A DNA stretch of 64,000 bases, taken from contig OW679197.1 in assembly GCA_940337035.1 (NCBI GenBank), positions 40,554,466 through 40,618,465 on the forward strand, given 5' to 3'. Under the pieces are notes generated by a model that had not been told where the DNA came from, searched no databases, and was given only the letters and a program-made list of their open reading frames with translations. Each line of letters opens with the position of its first letter. The stretch's first letter is position 1. Shown one piece after another: positions 1-10,608 of the stretch. The translations under genes and the position numbers were made by a program. This stretch comes from Agriotes lineatus (taxonomy: Eukaryota; Arthropoda; Insecta; Coleoptera; Elateridae).

Positions 1-364
1 AGTTCTTGTTCTTTTTAATTGTTAATCGTTGATAACGAAGGCAGATTATCCCTCGAAACGTTCGTTATTTAATATTTTAAATTTTTAATTTTTAGAGTGG
101 CTAAATACCCAAATAAGAATATGAATTATAATTTCACGCTAAAAAGAAGTTTCAGAGATTATCTTAACCATAGATGTTGGAAAAAAGAGCGGAAGAGTAG
201 CAATGTCCCAGATCCAAGCAGAGAGTTATGCATTTCAGAAAGACAGTCGTACCTTGTTCGATTTTGAACAGGTATATGACATTGTAAAAATGTTTCATAT
301 ATTAATCAGCATCTGTAAAAGGCTTTACCCAGAACTTCCCTCGCCCGAATTAGATCAATTTGCA
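1..364. other. No gene recognised
   Basis: AT-rich flank. A short open frame begins at 203 and runs on into the repeat that follows, but its product resembles nothing I know. I see no splice-bounded exon or RNA gene here. Confidence 0.4.
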
Positions 365-717
365 AATTTTAAAAAAATGTATCCCGCTGGGGTTTGCACC
401 CGCCGCACCTGCATAGCGATCGTAACCGCATCTACGCAGCGGATGTAACTGCAGCGAAATTCCAACTGCGCCATCAAGCAGCGCGCGCCCCTCTTGAACG
501 GAGCGGGCTTATTGTTGAAACGTTTTTACTCTCTTATGACATTATCTTGTATCGGTTGAGTCTTATTTTCGGCAAACGTAAAGCCTGACATATGTGAAAG
601 TTATTACTTCCTTCTATTTCAAAATTAACCCAAAAGTAACCAAAATTTAATATTTTTAGGTGCTCACCCTGTATATATTTGTATGAAATTGTACCGGTTT
701 CATGCGAGGTAGATATA

Positions 718-1257
718 CCGTGTGAATAATGTAAGACTATACATTGCAAACCTTATTTTAGCATTAATCAATTTACCCATGCTAATAACAATTGACGGTT
801 TTGAAATTAGAATGAAAATCGTACGACATTCATTAATGACCAATAGAAAAATTAGTTCACGAGCCGTATCCAAGACAACAAAAAAATTTCCTGGAAATTT
901 TTTGTAGGTAGACATTACTTCTTTTTAGGGTTTGTGTCGTTACGATTTTCTTACCGAATCTCAATTCGAGCATTAATTCACATCCGTAAATTATTTTTCG
1001 TGCATTCAACAACGTCCTAATTTGCCCTCGCGTCCCGCTCGGGCAAATTAATACGACGTTGTTGGAACGCACTCAAAAAAATTTCCGGAAAGAATTAATG
1101 CTCTTATGAGATTATATGTGAAATAACCCAGTTTCAATTAAATTTCATAGTCCGTGTGTTGTTATTTTATTTACAAACACCATGGTAACATTAAGAAAAT
1201 GCACTATGTCTAATTTTGCATAATTCAGCCATGTACAGTCTTACATTATTCTCACGG
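718..1257. mobile_element. TA-flanked MITE, family M1 copy 1
   Basis: Terminal inverted repeats read GTGTGAATAATGTAAGACT at the left and AGTCTTACATTATTCTCAC at the right, just inside CCG and GG end bases. TA dinucleotides lie at 716-717 and 1258-1259. That architecture suits a Tc1/mariner-type non-autonomous element. The 228-bp relative at 28578-28805 has the same ends and flanks but lacks the middle third. This copy therefore carries roughly 300 extra bases (about 817-1119), which include a foldback. It sits inside repeat R copy 1, so it is younger than that repeat. Confidence 0.8.
968..1103. repeat. Foldback (near-palindromic) element nested in the MITE
   Basis: The arms begin GAGCATTAATTC and end GAATTAATGCTC. 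They pair inward through CAACAACGTCCTAATTTGCC and its near complement, leaving a CpG-rich centre CTCGCGTCCCGCTCG. It lies in the part of the MITE missing from the second copy, so it was probably acquired by insertion. No coding sequence. Confidence 0.7.
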
Positions 1258-1545
1258 TATAATATGTATGCAAAATATCGTCTTCCTCCGACAAGTAGTT
1301 TTTCAGATATACTGCCAACAGACAGGCAGAGAGACAGACAGACAGCCGGAGAGACAGACGGAATCAAGAAAACCTCTTTTTCGTCATTTAGGGACCTTGA
1401 AACGTGAAGATCTGAAGAAATCTCGGAAAGTGATTTTTTCGTGATTACATTACTTCCTTCGTCTTTCAAACGAGGGAAGTAAAAAAGAAGACCATCTGTT
1501 CTTCAAAGATGCAAGTATCAAATACTTAATTTGCATAGCTGACAG

Positions 1546-2100
1546 TGGAAAGATGTATAAAGTCGAAGATATACAAAAATTAATCCATGTAGGAGTGGGG
1601 TTCAAGAGATCGGCAATGTTGCGGACGATTACGAAAAATGATAACTTTTGTGCAAAAGAAAAGTTAAAAAATATTTACACGAAGGGAAATGGTGTGAGAA
1701 GAGAACAAACGAAGAGTTGCTTGAATTGTACAGGGAATCGAGCACAGTAGGAGTCGCTAACCCGTAGTCAGGTGAATCGAGTCTATTCGGAGGTATTACT
1801 CCCATACGGTATTAACAGGTTCACTAGAACAAGTTATCAAAAGCTTAAATTCGCTTAATGCTTTGGCTTTATGAGAAATCCACAGTACCACACCATCAGA
1901 CGGCTGCAATTTGATAATGCGATATAATTAAATCGAATAGAGATAGAGTAACAAATAAATAGCGACACTTAAGACTCAAAATAAAATGAAGGAAAGTAGT
2001 GCAAGACGTCGTAGCACAGTTGACAACCTTAACTTGGAAAGCCAGAGCAACAAACAGAAAACTGTGGCAGACAATTACAAATCAAGCTTGGGCCTGTAGA
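1546..2100. other. No gene recognised
   Basis: Between repeat R copy 1 and the mariner remnant. A 65-codon open frame at 1553-1750 has no recognisable similarity. The right part may include more of the mariner element, too decayed to align by eye. Confidence 0.35.
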
Positions 2101-2124
2101 GCTAGATTATCCGGATAATAACCA

Positions 2125-2480
2125 GTGATAAAACGTAGATTTACCACTATGATCCGGAAGGTAAAAAATTCGATGCAGTGGATTTGCTCCGGTGAACGTG
2201 CACCAGTAGCATCGGCAAGTAAAATTATAGCAACTATGTTTTGGAATTTTGCTCATTGACAAACTACAATGACGGGCCAATACTATGCCAACCGGGGGGG
2301 TAGAGAAATACAATTAAAGAGAAGCATCGTGGTAAAATCCAGAGTGACGTTAATGTACTACATGATAATGCACCCGTTCACACCAGTAAAATTGCGAAGC
2401 GAGCCATATGGAACTCTGCGTTCCACCCCCGCCCCCCCCATACTCGCCCGGAGCTGATTATTATTCTTTTGTAAACGTTA
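2125..2480 (+). pseudogene. Mariner transposase remnant (DDE domain)
   Basis: Mariner transposases cut and paste elements at TA sites. Three hallmarks appear in order but in different frames. The first catalytic block reads DKT*IYHYDPEGKK, where the usual Trp before IYHYDPE is a TAG stop. An internal block includes KIIATMFW and MTGQYYAN. The second catalytic block VLHDNAPVHTS lies at about 2358-2387 and is followed by a decayed version of the family's PPYSPDLAPSD stretch near 2425-2460. Frameshifts and stops break the reading throughout, so it is inactive. No matching terminal repeats were found, so the element's limits are unknown. Confidence 0.8.
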
Positions 2481-3294
2481 AATAAACTGTTAAAAAGTGT
2501 TACGTTGATTTTTGAATGTCTGTTTTGCCGATTCATACGTATTTCAGGCACTAATATGTAAAAAGACAGAGATTGTATGTAGTAAAACAGAATATTAATA
2601 GTATCTAGCAATAATTATTGAAATATGGCACAGCCATGCAAAAATCAATAACATTATGTACGCAATAAAATTACTACTACTGACAAATACTGAGTTAGAG
2701 CAACTCAAAAAAATTTATTTTGAAATATAAAAACTACAATTTTTATACAAAACCCACTACATATGTGTGATTTTCACTACTTAGTAAAAAAACTGAAATT
2801 TCCGATTTTTCATTATTAAAGCACTTTTTCATATAGATTTCGCTCTGCGAATAACAAATTTAATATAATAGAAAACTACACTCAAGTAAATACTCATATA
2901 ATATAGATAACAACGTATAAATCGCGCGGGTGAACAAGACAAAAACAGCTTTAAATTGTCCACCTAACGTGTATCGTTTCTCAACCTCTTAAGTCTGGTG
3001 ACCCCTCAAAAGTAAGAAAATAATGTTAACAGCCTCGCGACCCCCAACCCTTCCGTGCTTCAACGTGCTTAACGTTTTACGTGAAAAGACGGAGGTTATT
3101 AAATTAATTTTATTCAATTTTGACAGTTTAAAGTGACATTACTAACTCTATAACAACCTTCATAAGCAGTAAATTATTCACAAGAGAAATTTTTGCGATT
3201 TAATTCAATAGTGAATTAAAAAAGTTTCAATGAAGAACAACATATTTTTATTATTTCTACAAATATTTACATTCTATTATTCTCTCTCTTTGTA

Positions 3295-3594
3295 AAGTAA
3301 AGTTCGGGAATTTCATTCCATGTAGGAACATGGCCTGAGACAAGGCGAGTCAGGGTCGCCGAAATATCTTTTTTCGAAATCCTCATCTGGCACACGTTAA
3401 CGGCGTACTGGGTGATGTAGTTAGCATCACGCCTTCGACGACTGCCTTAGTTTCCCTACTTCTACAACTGTGGTTTTAGTACCCAATTTTTAAAGCAACT
3501 AGGTGGGCCGCCCGCCAGTTGCCAGACGTGGGGATTGAACCCCGTACCGTGGCACCGCAGCCTGACGCCCTAACCGCTCGGCTACGCTGGCGCC
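3295..3594 (-). mobile_element. tRNA-derived SINE with perfect target duplication
   Basis: Read on the minus strand, the head has an A box TAGCCGAGCGG (3574-3584) and a B box GGGTTCAATCCCC (about 3529-3541). This is a tRNA-like promoter for RNA polymerase III. A non-tRNA body of about 200 bases follows, including CTCGCCTTGTCTCAGGCC. The copy is flanked by a perfect 14-bp direct repeat TCTCTCTCTTTGTA at 3281-3294 and 3595-3608, the mark of LINE-driven retroposition. No coding potential. The tRNA-like part could be mistaken for a Leu/Ser tRNA gene, but the body and target duplication argue for a SINE. Confidence 0.87.
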
Positions 3595-3611
3595 TCTCTC
3601 TCTTTGTACAA

Positions 3612-3860
3612 ACAGATCAATAAAAAACCAATTAGGGCAGGCTGTGATATGTGTTATACGTTTGGCAGTACTGAAGTGTATTGTCAGTCTATGTCAAATT
3701 CGAGATTTGCAGGTTAAGTTTTATGTCAGTCTGTGTCAAATGACAAACAAAACCTAACCTACTAATCTCGAATTTGACATAGACTGACAATACACTTCAG
3801 TACTGCCAATCGTAAAACACATATCACAGCCTGCCCTAATTGTTTTTTTTATTGATCTGT
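3612..3860. repeat. Foldback MITE with a shared central core
   Basis: Arms of about 110 bases run from CAGATCAATAAAAAACCAAT (3612) to ATTGATCTGT (ending 3860) and pair along most of their length, including TTAGGGCAGGCTGTGATATG and its complement. The unpaired centre is about 25 bases. The core at 3686-3737 closely matches 45379-45430, which lies inside a different element with different ends. It starts four bases after the SINE's target duplication. No target duplication could be assigned. Confidence 0.8.
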
Positions 3861-4140
3861 CTGTAGTATGTAATATATAATTGACTATTCAATTCACCTG
3901 TCATCTGCCAAAAAGTGACCAATGAAAATCCAGAATTCTGATGTTTCTTGACCAATCAAAAAAATATCAGTGGATATATCTTCCTAGAAGGTATTCAAGT
4001 GACTATTTTTAACAAATGCGATTTTTATTAGAAAAAGTCAATATTAGTGTTCTGTTACTATAGAAATTGCGCAGTTTGTTGCTAGATTTACTGAAAACTA
4101 ATTTGAAAAAGTAGTTGGGTTCATTAAATAGTCCCTCGAA

Positions 4141-4316
4141 TACCATTCTTAGTCAAAGTTAAGTAGATTATTTTTGCGGTGGTATCACTACTCATGTCCA
4201 TTGCGCTTAGGATTAGGACTCGTGCTAGCGCACTCGTCCTAATCATACCAAAGCGCAATGAACATTCGTGACACCACCGCAAAAATAGTCGACATAACTT
4301 TGACTACTCATGGTAT
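4141..4316. repeat. Near-loopless foldback element
   Basis: Arms of about 88 bases start TACCATTCTTAGTCAAAGTT and end with the near complement at TGGTA. Matching internal blocks include TTTTTGCGGTGG and CCACCGCAAAAA, and CATTGCGCTTAGG paired with CCAAAGCGCAATG. The centre is CpG-containing (CTCGTGCTAGCGCACTCG) and nearly symmetrical. No open frame. The outer bases would allow a TA target duplication, but this is not certain. Confidence 0.75.
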
Positions 4317-6809
4317 TATAAGTGATAATTGATTTGAATAATTTTTATTTTTTATTCAAAATTTCGAAAAAAAAAATAAAAACATATATACGCTACGTGA
4401 ATTAAACATTTATTCACTCAAAAACATGATAAACGTATGTTTGATTCAGTTACAGTATGATATTTATTACAATATCAAATACGTCATGGGAAGCCCGAAC
4501 GTCTGAGTAAAATTACTCCGAGTTTTAAATCTCAAGTTGACAGTAAGGTTAGTGTGGAGACGTCACTCAATCGCAAGCTCAGTTACGGAAGTTTTGAAAG
4601 TGTCAATCCATTTTGCTATTTCTTACCTTTGTGAAATAGTACATCACGTTCCGAGCACCGTAAGTAGAACATTTATAGCAGGATGCAGTTTAGAAAACAG
4701 AGGCGAAGACTTAGCATGAGAGGCCATAAATGTATAGGACATAGGACAAGGTCCGTATACTATTTTTTAACTACCTGAACAAAATTAGCTTGTTATTCTA
4801 CGTATATTTTAATAATTTAAATAAAAAATTTCAGTAAGCAGGAAATACCAATATTTCAATCAGTAAAGATATTTCAAATGATTTCATATTAATTCCTGAA
4901 AATGTTTGCTGGGCGTAAAAGTTACTTACGTGTTCTAGCATGCGTAAGCTACTTAAGTGACCTGTTTGTTTCTTAAAGCCATAGCTGAAACAACCAAAAA
5001 TTCATCTAATTTTGACGTTCATGTGATGCTTACGATGCAGATAGTTTGTAAAAATAATGTAATTTTGTGTCTTTAAAATATTGATCCAGCTATAGAAAAA
5101 CTTTTAAATAAAAAAATTAACTCAAACATGGCATCAATAAGTTTCCTTTTGCTATAATACACGTGAATAAACTTTAGTCGTGATTTATTAATGAAAGGCT
5201 TTTCATACAGTAAGTACTTTTTTGAGACGGGCTTTATATGTGCCCGCGACCCCTACGTTGAGAATAGATGGTATATGGTGTATATGTATATTTTAACACA
5301 CACTTGAAGGGTTGATTATTCGAAATAGAAAAAGAACTTAAAATACAAAAGTTGTAGAACCACTAGAATCTGTTACTAAACATTATGGTGCTCAAAAATT
5401 GATAACTACTTACGTGGCCAGTATATCCCGAAAACCACATTTTGACTAGAATGTGTTAAAATTTTGTTTTTTCAGTCTTGTGTGGGAATTTATTGCGCGC
5501 GTCTCGCATTACCCCACTTATCACACAAAGCCCTTGAGGGACCTTAAGTGATTGTACCGACACCGTTTCTTTACATAAAGTAGATTGTTTCATTTTCTGC
5601 TAAAGTCCACCTCATTCTCCGTGTTATTCTTCAAGGGCCATAGGAGCCCTTAAAAAGTTTTACAGAGGCTGGGACCATTTTATTCGGATTATCCGAATGT
5701 TTCGACTAATGATAGGTTGGTTTATTAATCTTTTAGTTTTACATGCCTAAGGTCGAGAACCCCCTTAAAGAAAATTATACAAAAATAGCTAAAATAGGCC
5801 AAACAGTTTTGTTTAATGCAAATCAATGAAAAACCGTGCGTCTTTTTCGTTACCTGTATTTTTTAACTTGTGAAGTATCACACTTTGAAAAATTTTGCTA
5901 GCGCATGTCCTGCATAATATGTTACATTTAGCTGAGTGGCCAACCACTGCTAACATCAAAAGATAGTTAAACATAACCACACAATAACTGAATTATGCTT
6001 TCTATTTACAAACTATTACTGTCCATCAACAACAAGCAATAAAACAACATGTAATTAATTGATTTTGAACAGAAATAGAACACAAAATAAAAAGCAAGGA
6101 CACTTAATCACAAAATGGAGGTTAAACTTGACAGCTCCAAGTACTAGAAACTACGCCCTACGAAACGTAAACAAAATACTCCCAAAAGCACTCTTGACCC
6201 GTTTCTTATACATGCGTTAGTTGTTTCCGGTTCTTCGTATCACTGCTACTAGGACTAATTATGAAATTTTCGGTATTTATTTCTTAGTAGTTTCTGGTGG
6301 AGCATGTTAGAAGTATATTTTTATAAGTCAATGTAATGTGAGGAATATAAGGTATAATAGCATAATAACAATTCTTGTTTAATTGCAAATCAGTAATTAC
6401 AATAGCAAACTATTATAAGAATACCATTAAAACTGACTGTACACAAAGATGATCTGCTGGTACAAGAAAATAGCGTAATTAAATTCAACCACCAAAAATT
6501 GAGAAAAAAGCCTCAGGTAAATGCAAGCAAATCATCTGACGTAATTTCCGGCTAACCCGGTTTTGTTTCAGTGACGTAGGGACGCTGGAACCTACTTCCA
6601 TATGTACTATGATAACAAATAGTATTTATAATTTTAGTAAACATGTCTGATCTTACGATAACCCGTTTGATATTTTGCCTCATTTTTATTTTAAATAATA
6701 GTTTATTAATAAAAAATAAACTAACTTTTAGTATAGACTTAACAAATACGAAGACGTACTTCATAATCTGTACTTAATTTATTTACACTCATTCGCATCT
6801 ATACGTATA
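4317..6809. other. No gene recognised
   Basis: Mostly AT-rich. The first 0.95 kb may be the right half of the possible hAT shell. A 60-codon frame at 4537-4719 and a minus-strand 70-codon frame at 6552-6764 have no recognisable products. I see no RNA gene or convincing exon. Confidence 0.4.
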
Positions 6810-7315
6810 CAGGGTCCATCAAGTGAAGCGGAAAAATTTAAAAGCTTCGTTATTCATCTGACGTTTGTGTGAAGGCGCTCTACTTGATGATATGTTGTCA
6901 GTCATTTAATGCCATTTAGTAAACCTGGAACAGTTGTTAGATGCACATCGTGCAGCACAAAATGTTAGAACATCAGAAAACATTGTAAGACTTCGAACTG
7001 CCATATCACGCAGCCCAAAACACTCTGCGTTTAAACATGCATTTCCAGTGAATATTAGTGAATAATCGATTCGTCGAATTTTACATAAGAACTTAAGTTT
7101 TCACCCCTATAAAGTTCAGATTGTCCAGGAATTTAAAAATGCCGATTTGTTTACTCGCCTGAATTTTTATGCGTAGATCGTAATGGTGCTCACCTGTCAA
7201 GCGTTATTTAAAAAAAGTAAAATGGCATGTCTTAATTAACAGACAACTGTAGAAACATTCGTGTCAAAATAAAATTTATTTAAATACAGCAGTTGTTAAT
7301 TTTCCCGCTTCACTG
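6810..7315 (+). mobile_element. Tc3/mariner-like element remnant
   Basis: The left end reads CAGGGTCCATCAAGTGAAGC after TA. The right end contains TTTTCCCGCTTCACT before gTA; the two share the inverted segment AGTGAAGCGGaAAAATT. Between them one frame (about 6948-7175) reads NVRTSENIVRLRTAISRSP, then an in-frame TAA, then SIRRILHKNLSFHPYKVQIV and QEFKNADLFTRLNFYA. That pattern (SVRRIL..dL..hPYK.....QeL) is the helix-turn-helix linker region of Tc3-like transposases used for end binding. The catalytic DDE domain is absent, so the copy is internally deleted and dead. Confidence 0.72.
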
Positions 7316-7707
7316 TATTTACCGGTATTTAAAACGTGAAGCGTTTTCTTTGGATACCTATTTTAAGACTTTCAACACGCCGATTTCGATCATTCTTTTT
7401 CTAAATGAAAGCTGTCTCCGTTTAGATGTACACAAAATTCTTAAATAACAAATAAATATCACTTATTTCGCTCTATTTCTTTGCATGCTTATGGCAGTGA
7501 AGATAACCATTGGCATCTGCGTTTAGAAGCTGTTCATACAATTCTAAATAACTGTGAGTCGTATCCATATGGATAACGCCAATGAACAATTTAACAATGC
7601 ATTAAAAACTGTTCCCTTTGACACTATTTTCAGATCAGTTAAATTCAGTTGTCTACATTTTTTTGGAAATTGGAAATGGAGAATCTTATAATTACACGTG
7701 AATAGCA

Positions 7708-8160
7708 TGCAATTAAAATGCCATCTGAACTAATTGCAACAGATGACATCATTACGGAAGTATTTGGTAACTGTTGAGAACACACTTTTAGTATCTCAAA
7801 ATTTTCAACTTTAGCGCCAAAAAACGAACATTGCAATGAAATCAACCACAAAATGATATCTTTCTTGCCTGAATATGAAAAACAATATTTGAGTGTGAAT
7901 ACAATTGTATCAGATAGTGACGACAGTTTATTATTTCCTACGGCATTTCTCGATTCGTTAAATTTTAGTGCAATATATTCACATTGCTTAACACTAAAAA
8001 TAAAGAAAATTGTTATTCTATTGAGAAACATAATGTGTTTACTACCATCATTCATTTCGAATGCAATATTTATGCATTTATGTTGTACTATCTGTAAGAT
8101 GCCGCGCGTTGTGAGCCTATCGGACTCAAATTTGGAGATCATCTCTGTCTGGGAGAACTA
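7708..8160 (+). pseudogene. Helitron Pif1-like helicase fragment
   Basis: The plus strand encodes, after a stop, LAPKNEHCNEINHKMISFLP, then a YLSVNTIVSDSDD block, PTAFLDSLNFS, and HCLTLKIKKIVILLRNI (to about 8030). In Helitron RepHel proteins the order 'R.ILaPkN..v..iN...l', 'Y.S.D', 'P.efLnsl....hPph.L.lK.g..imLlRNl' marks the Pif1 helicase C-terminal part. The expected 'GTR' and remaining helicase motifs are not recognisable after 8030. No Rep nuclease or Helitron 3' hairpin was found. A 165-codon minus-strand frame over the same bases (7645-8142) is treated as its antisense shadow. Confidence 0.75.
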
Positions 8161-9171
8161 GTCGCTATTTGCGGCTGGTCCATCCAAACTTAGTTACTTT
8201 AATGTATAATTTGTCGTGACGTCACGTTCAGGAGAAGCCCTTTAATGACATAGAACATCCGAGAACTATATCTAATTTGTGTGTGTCGAATGTAGTACTA
8301 TTAAATTGGTTCATGCTTGATTTCGTTGTGAAGCAAAGTGCAGTGGCAGGAAATAGTTTTTTAGCAATATGTTGGCCCAACATTAAAGAATATTGTCGAT
8401 CGTTACAATCTGTTCCAAATAGAAGCATTCTACTAGTTTTATAAAAAGCGTTAAAACGTTTAAATTATACTAAATTAAAAAGAAGATATAAGCCTTAAAA
8501 GCAAACAAGAAAAATAAGAATACAAGTTATACGTTCCAAATTACGATGCATGGCCTCTTTCACTTTATAAGGATTTTGATAAGTTAAATTAAACGTATAA
8601 CTTTTCATTTTATGTAACTTTCGTTCATTTAATCGTGCAATTGAATAAAAACACAGTTTGTACTTTGTTTCGCTAAATTATTAAAGAAAGAGTAAACATA
8701 TTCCAAAAAGCGTTGGAATATCACACCAATATACTTGTATAATTACAATTTCACTTATTTAAAAGGTAAGGTTCTCTACTAAAATCTAGCACCTGTTTTG
8801 TTTTTCACTTACGGTGTTAAGAATATCGGTAATGGATCCACTGAAGTCATGCTTTCAGTAAAGTGTCGACTATTTTAACAACTTTCGAGGGAATGTCTGA
8901 TCAAAATGTTAGAGTTACATACATCACAGTGTGGAGAATTCTCTCGGGTACGTAGACAAACATAAAACAAGTATAGGAAAACTACTATTGCAGACGGTTT
9001 CAAGTTAGTTTCAGTTAGATTTCCGTCGATTTATTACATTTCTTAAATTTTTTTCTCAAAATAGAACTATAAATTTGGTTTTTTATAATGCAAAGTCTGT
9101 GTAGTATTAATTGTTGCTTATGGTTACATGTATATGCTTAAAATTATTTTTTTCATTAATTGTGTAATACG
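8161..9171. other. No gene recognised
   Basis: AT-rich. A perfect TGACGTCA palindrome lies at 8217-8224. A 66-codon minus-strand frame at 8228-8428 is unassigned. Nothing else is supported. Confidence 0.4.
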
Positions 9172-9179
9172 CTCTATGC

Positions 9180-9884
9180 CAGGGTTTCTTAACCCTTTGG
9201 GGTCCATGGAATGAGTGCTGGGGGTCCATGTCAGATGGCATGAGTGCTTGGGGTCCATGTCAGTTACGAAGACAATAAATACTGCACGCGATCCATCTTA
9301 AAATGTAAGTAGGTAGGTACCTACCTAGGTACTTTTGCCCAGAAAGCCTTAATTAGGAGACATGAGTGCGTAGTCCGTTTATGATTGATATGAATTATAT
9401 CAATGATGAAGATCTTATTAAAGATGATATAATTGACATGAGATCCAAAGCAGTATTGCGAGCTGAATTTAAGTCAAAGGAGGTTTGCGATTTTTGGTGT
9501 AGTTTAGGACAAGCTTACCCTCTCCTTGTTAAACGAGAAATGTCCATATTTATTCCGTTTGCTACTACGTACGTGAGTCAGGGTTCTCAGTATTAGTGTC
9601 AATTAAAACTAAAAATCGTAACCGCCTAGACGTCAAAGGTGATATGTGTCTTACGTTGTCTAAGACAATTCTTCAATTTAATGTGCATATCGAACGGAAG
9701 CAGCAGCAACCGTCTCATTAAACAACCATCACTCCTTAATCTCTACTTTGTCTTGAAAATAAATAAAAGTTTTTTTTTTCAAAATGCCTTGTTTTCTTTC
9801 CTTACAATTAAGTTTGGAAGGGGTCCGTCAGATTGTTAAAATTTTGAAAGTGGTCCGTGACTACAAAAAGATTAAGAAACCCTG
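9180..9884 (+). mobile_element. Internally deleted hAT element, 8-bp target duplication
   Basis: Ends are CAGGGTTTCTTAACCC and AAGATTAAGAAACCCTG, inverted over 13 bases. The 8-bp target duplication CTCTATGC is perfect at 9172-9179 and 9885-9892. Subterminal GGGGTCCATG repeats occur at the left and GGGTCCGT motifs at the right. The interior keeps only the C-terminal part of a transposase. An 18-bp perfect palindrome TAGGTAGGTACCTACCTA sits at 9310-9327. At 705 bp it is non-autonomous. Confidence 0.9.
9366..9720 (+). pseudogene. hAT transposase C-terminal fragment (ZBED/SCAND type)
   Basis: The first frame gives DLIKDDIIDMRSKAVLRAEF then KEVCDFWCSLGQAYPLLVKR and SIFIPFATTYVSQG. After a stop, a second frame gives IKTKNRNRLDVKGDMCLTLS. 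In ZBED5/SCAND3-like hAT transposases the pattern 'L.DLkss..lk.eF....l..FW......yP.la..A...LlpFatTYlCE..FS....iKtKyRnrL' is the C-terminal dimerisation and catalytic end. Here the LCE block is lost and the reading is broken, so it is a relic. It is the only coding part left in the 9180-9884 element. Confidence 0.85.
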
Positions 9885-9892
9885 CTCTATGC

Positions 9893-10600
9893 CAAATTTC
9901 AGACTTTATTTCGCTGCGAAGAAGTTATTTGCGAAAAAATAAGTTATTGGTTCACACAACTTCGGCACAAGAAAAATGTATGCAAATGGGGAAGTAGGTG
10001 AAATGCGTTTGTCACTGTTTCATCCATATGAAAATTATTTCGGTAAGGTTATAAGAAATATTTCTTTTTGTATCGTATGGCTTGTGATAGGAAACCCGGT
10101 GTCAGAGCTTTCAGGTTGCGCGAGCGCCTATGACGTAACCTAACGACTGTCGCCGAAATGGCCATTCCGTCTGCAGAAAAAGCTATGGCTACTTTTTTAA
10201 TAGACTAAATTGATGTTATTCTTATATCGTTCAAAGCAGGCTATCGTTGTGCTTCTACATAGAGATACTGCGTCCTTTCATAAAAAAAAATACCATGAAA
10301 GCCATGGAATTAAAATCTTCTTTCGCAGTCCTACCACTAAGCAATTAATTTTTGTTCCGAAATTAGAAAAAAATTGAACACAACAACCTTATTGACCTCT
10401 TCTTTCATTGAATACAATATTTCGTTTAGAACACAGACAAGCACGTTTTAGTAGAAGAACAATATGAACACACGTAAGCAGATCAGGGATAATAAATGCT
10501 ATAGAACCATCATACCGACAACCGACACTGATAGTGTCAATTTCGTTAATGATTGATCTCAAACACACAGAACTTACTTATTTTTATTATACACATTGTC
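9893..10600. other. No gene recognised
   Basis: AT-rich sequence between the hAT element and an RNase H relic. No significant open frame, inverted repeat or RNA gene was seen. Confidence 0.4.
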
Positions 10601-10608
10601 TACAGGTA

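Larger units (their letters stand above)
365..1545. repeat. Dispersed repeat family R, copy 1 (interrupted)
   Basis: Same segment order as the copies near 34.8-35.3 kb and 62.3-63.1 kb. First comes an A-run followed by a degenerate tRNA-like block (about 370-510, read on the minus strand). Then a body with TGTATCGGTTGAGTC (about 550) and GGTGCTCACCCTGTATATAT (about 659). After the MITE at 718-1257 come GCAAAATATCGTCTTCCTCC (about 1270), a GACA-rich microsatellite (about 1320-1365), and a hairpin at 1452-1480 whose arms read ACTTCCTTCGT and ACGAGGGAAGT. The last shared sequence is TCAAATACTTAATTTG near 1518. No coding capacity is seen and the exact ends are unknown. A non-autonomous element with a tRNA-like module is the simplest reading. 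Confidence 0.7.
2965..5262. mobile_element. Possible hAT-type element shell
   Basis: The left side has TTTCTCAACCTCTTAAG followed by CTCGCGACCCCCAACCC. The right side (about 5225-5262) has CCCGCGACCCCTACGTTGAG. Such TTCTCAACC ends with ggtCGCGACCcc motifs are typical of ZBED/Buster-type hAT elements. I could not identify a clean 8-bp duplication or a transposase, so the pairing of these ends is an inference. If right, the element contains the SINE at 3295-3594 and the foldbacks at 3612 and 4141. Confidence 0.3.

Noticed and set aside
3500..3594. tRNA-Leu/Ser-like gene
   Set aside because: A and B boxes are good, but the unit continues into a roughly 200-bp body and is flanked by a 14-bp duplication, so it is a SINE.
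7645..8142. 165-codon minus-strand open frame
   Set aside because: The product resembles nothing known, while the opposite strand carries ordered Helitron helicase motifs. I treat it as an antisense shadow.
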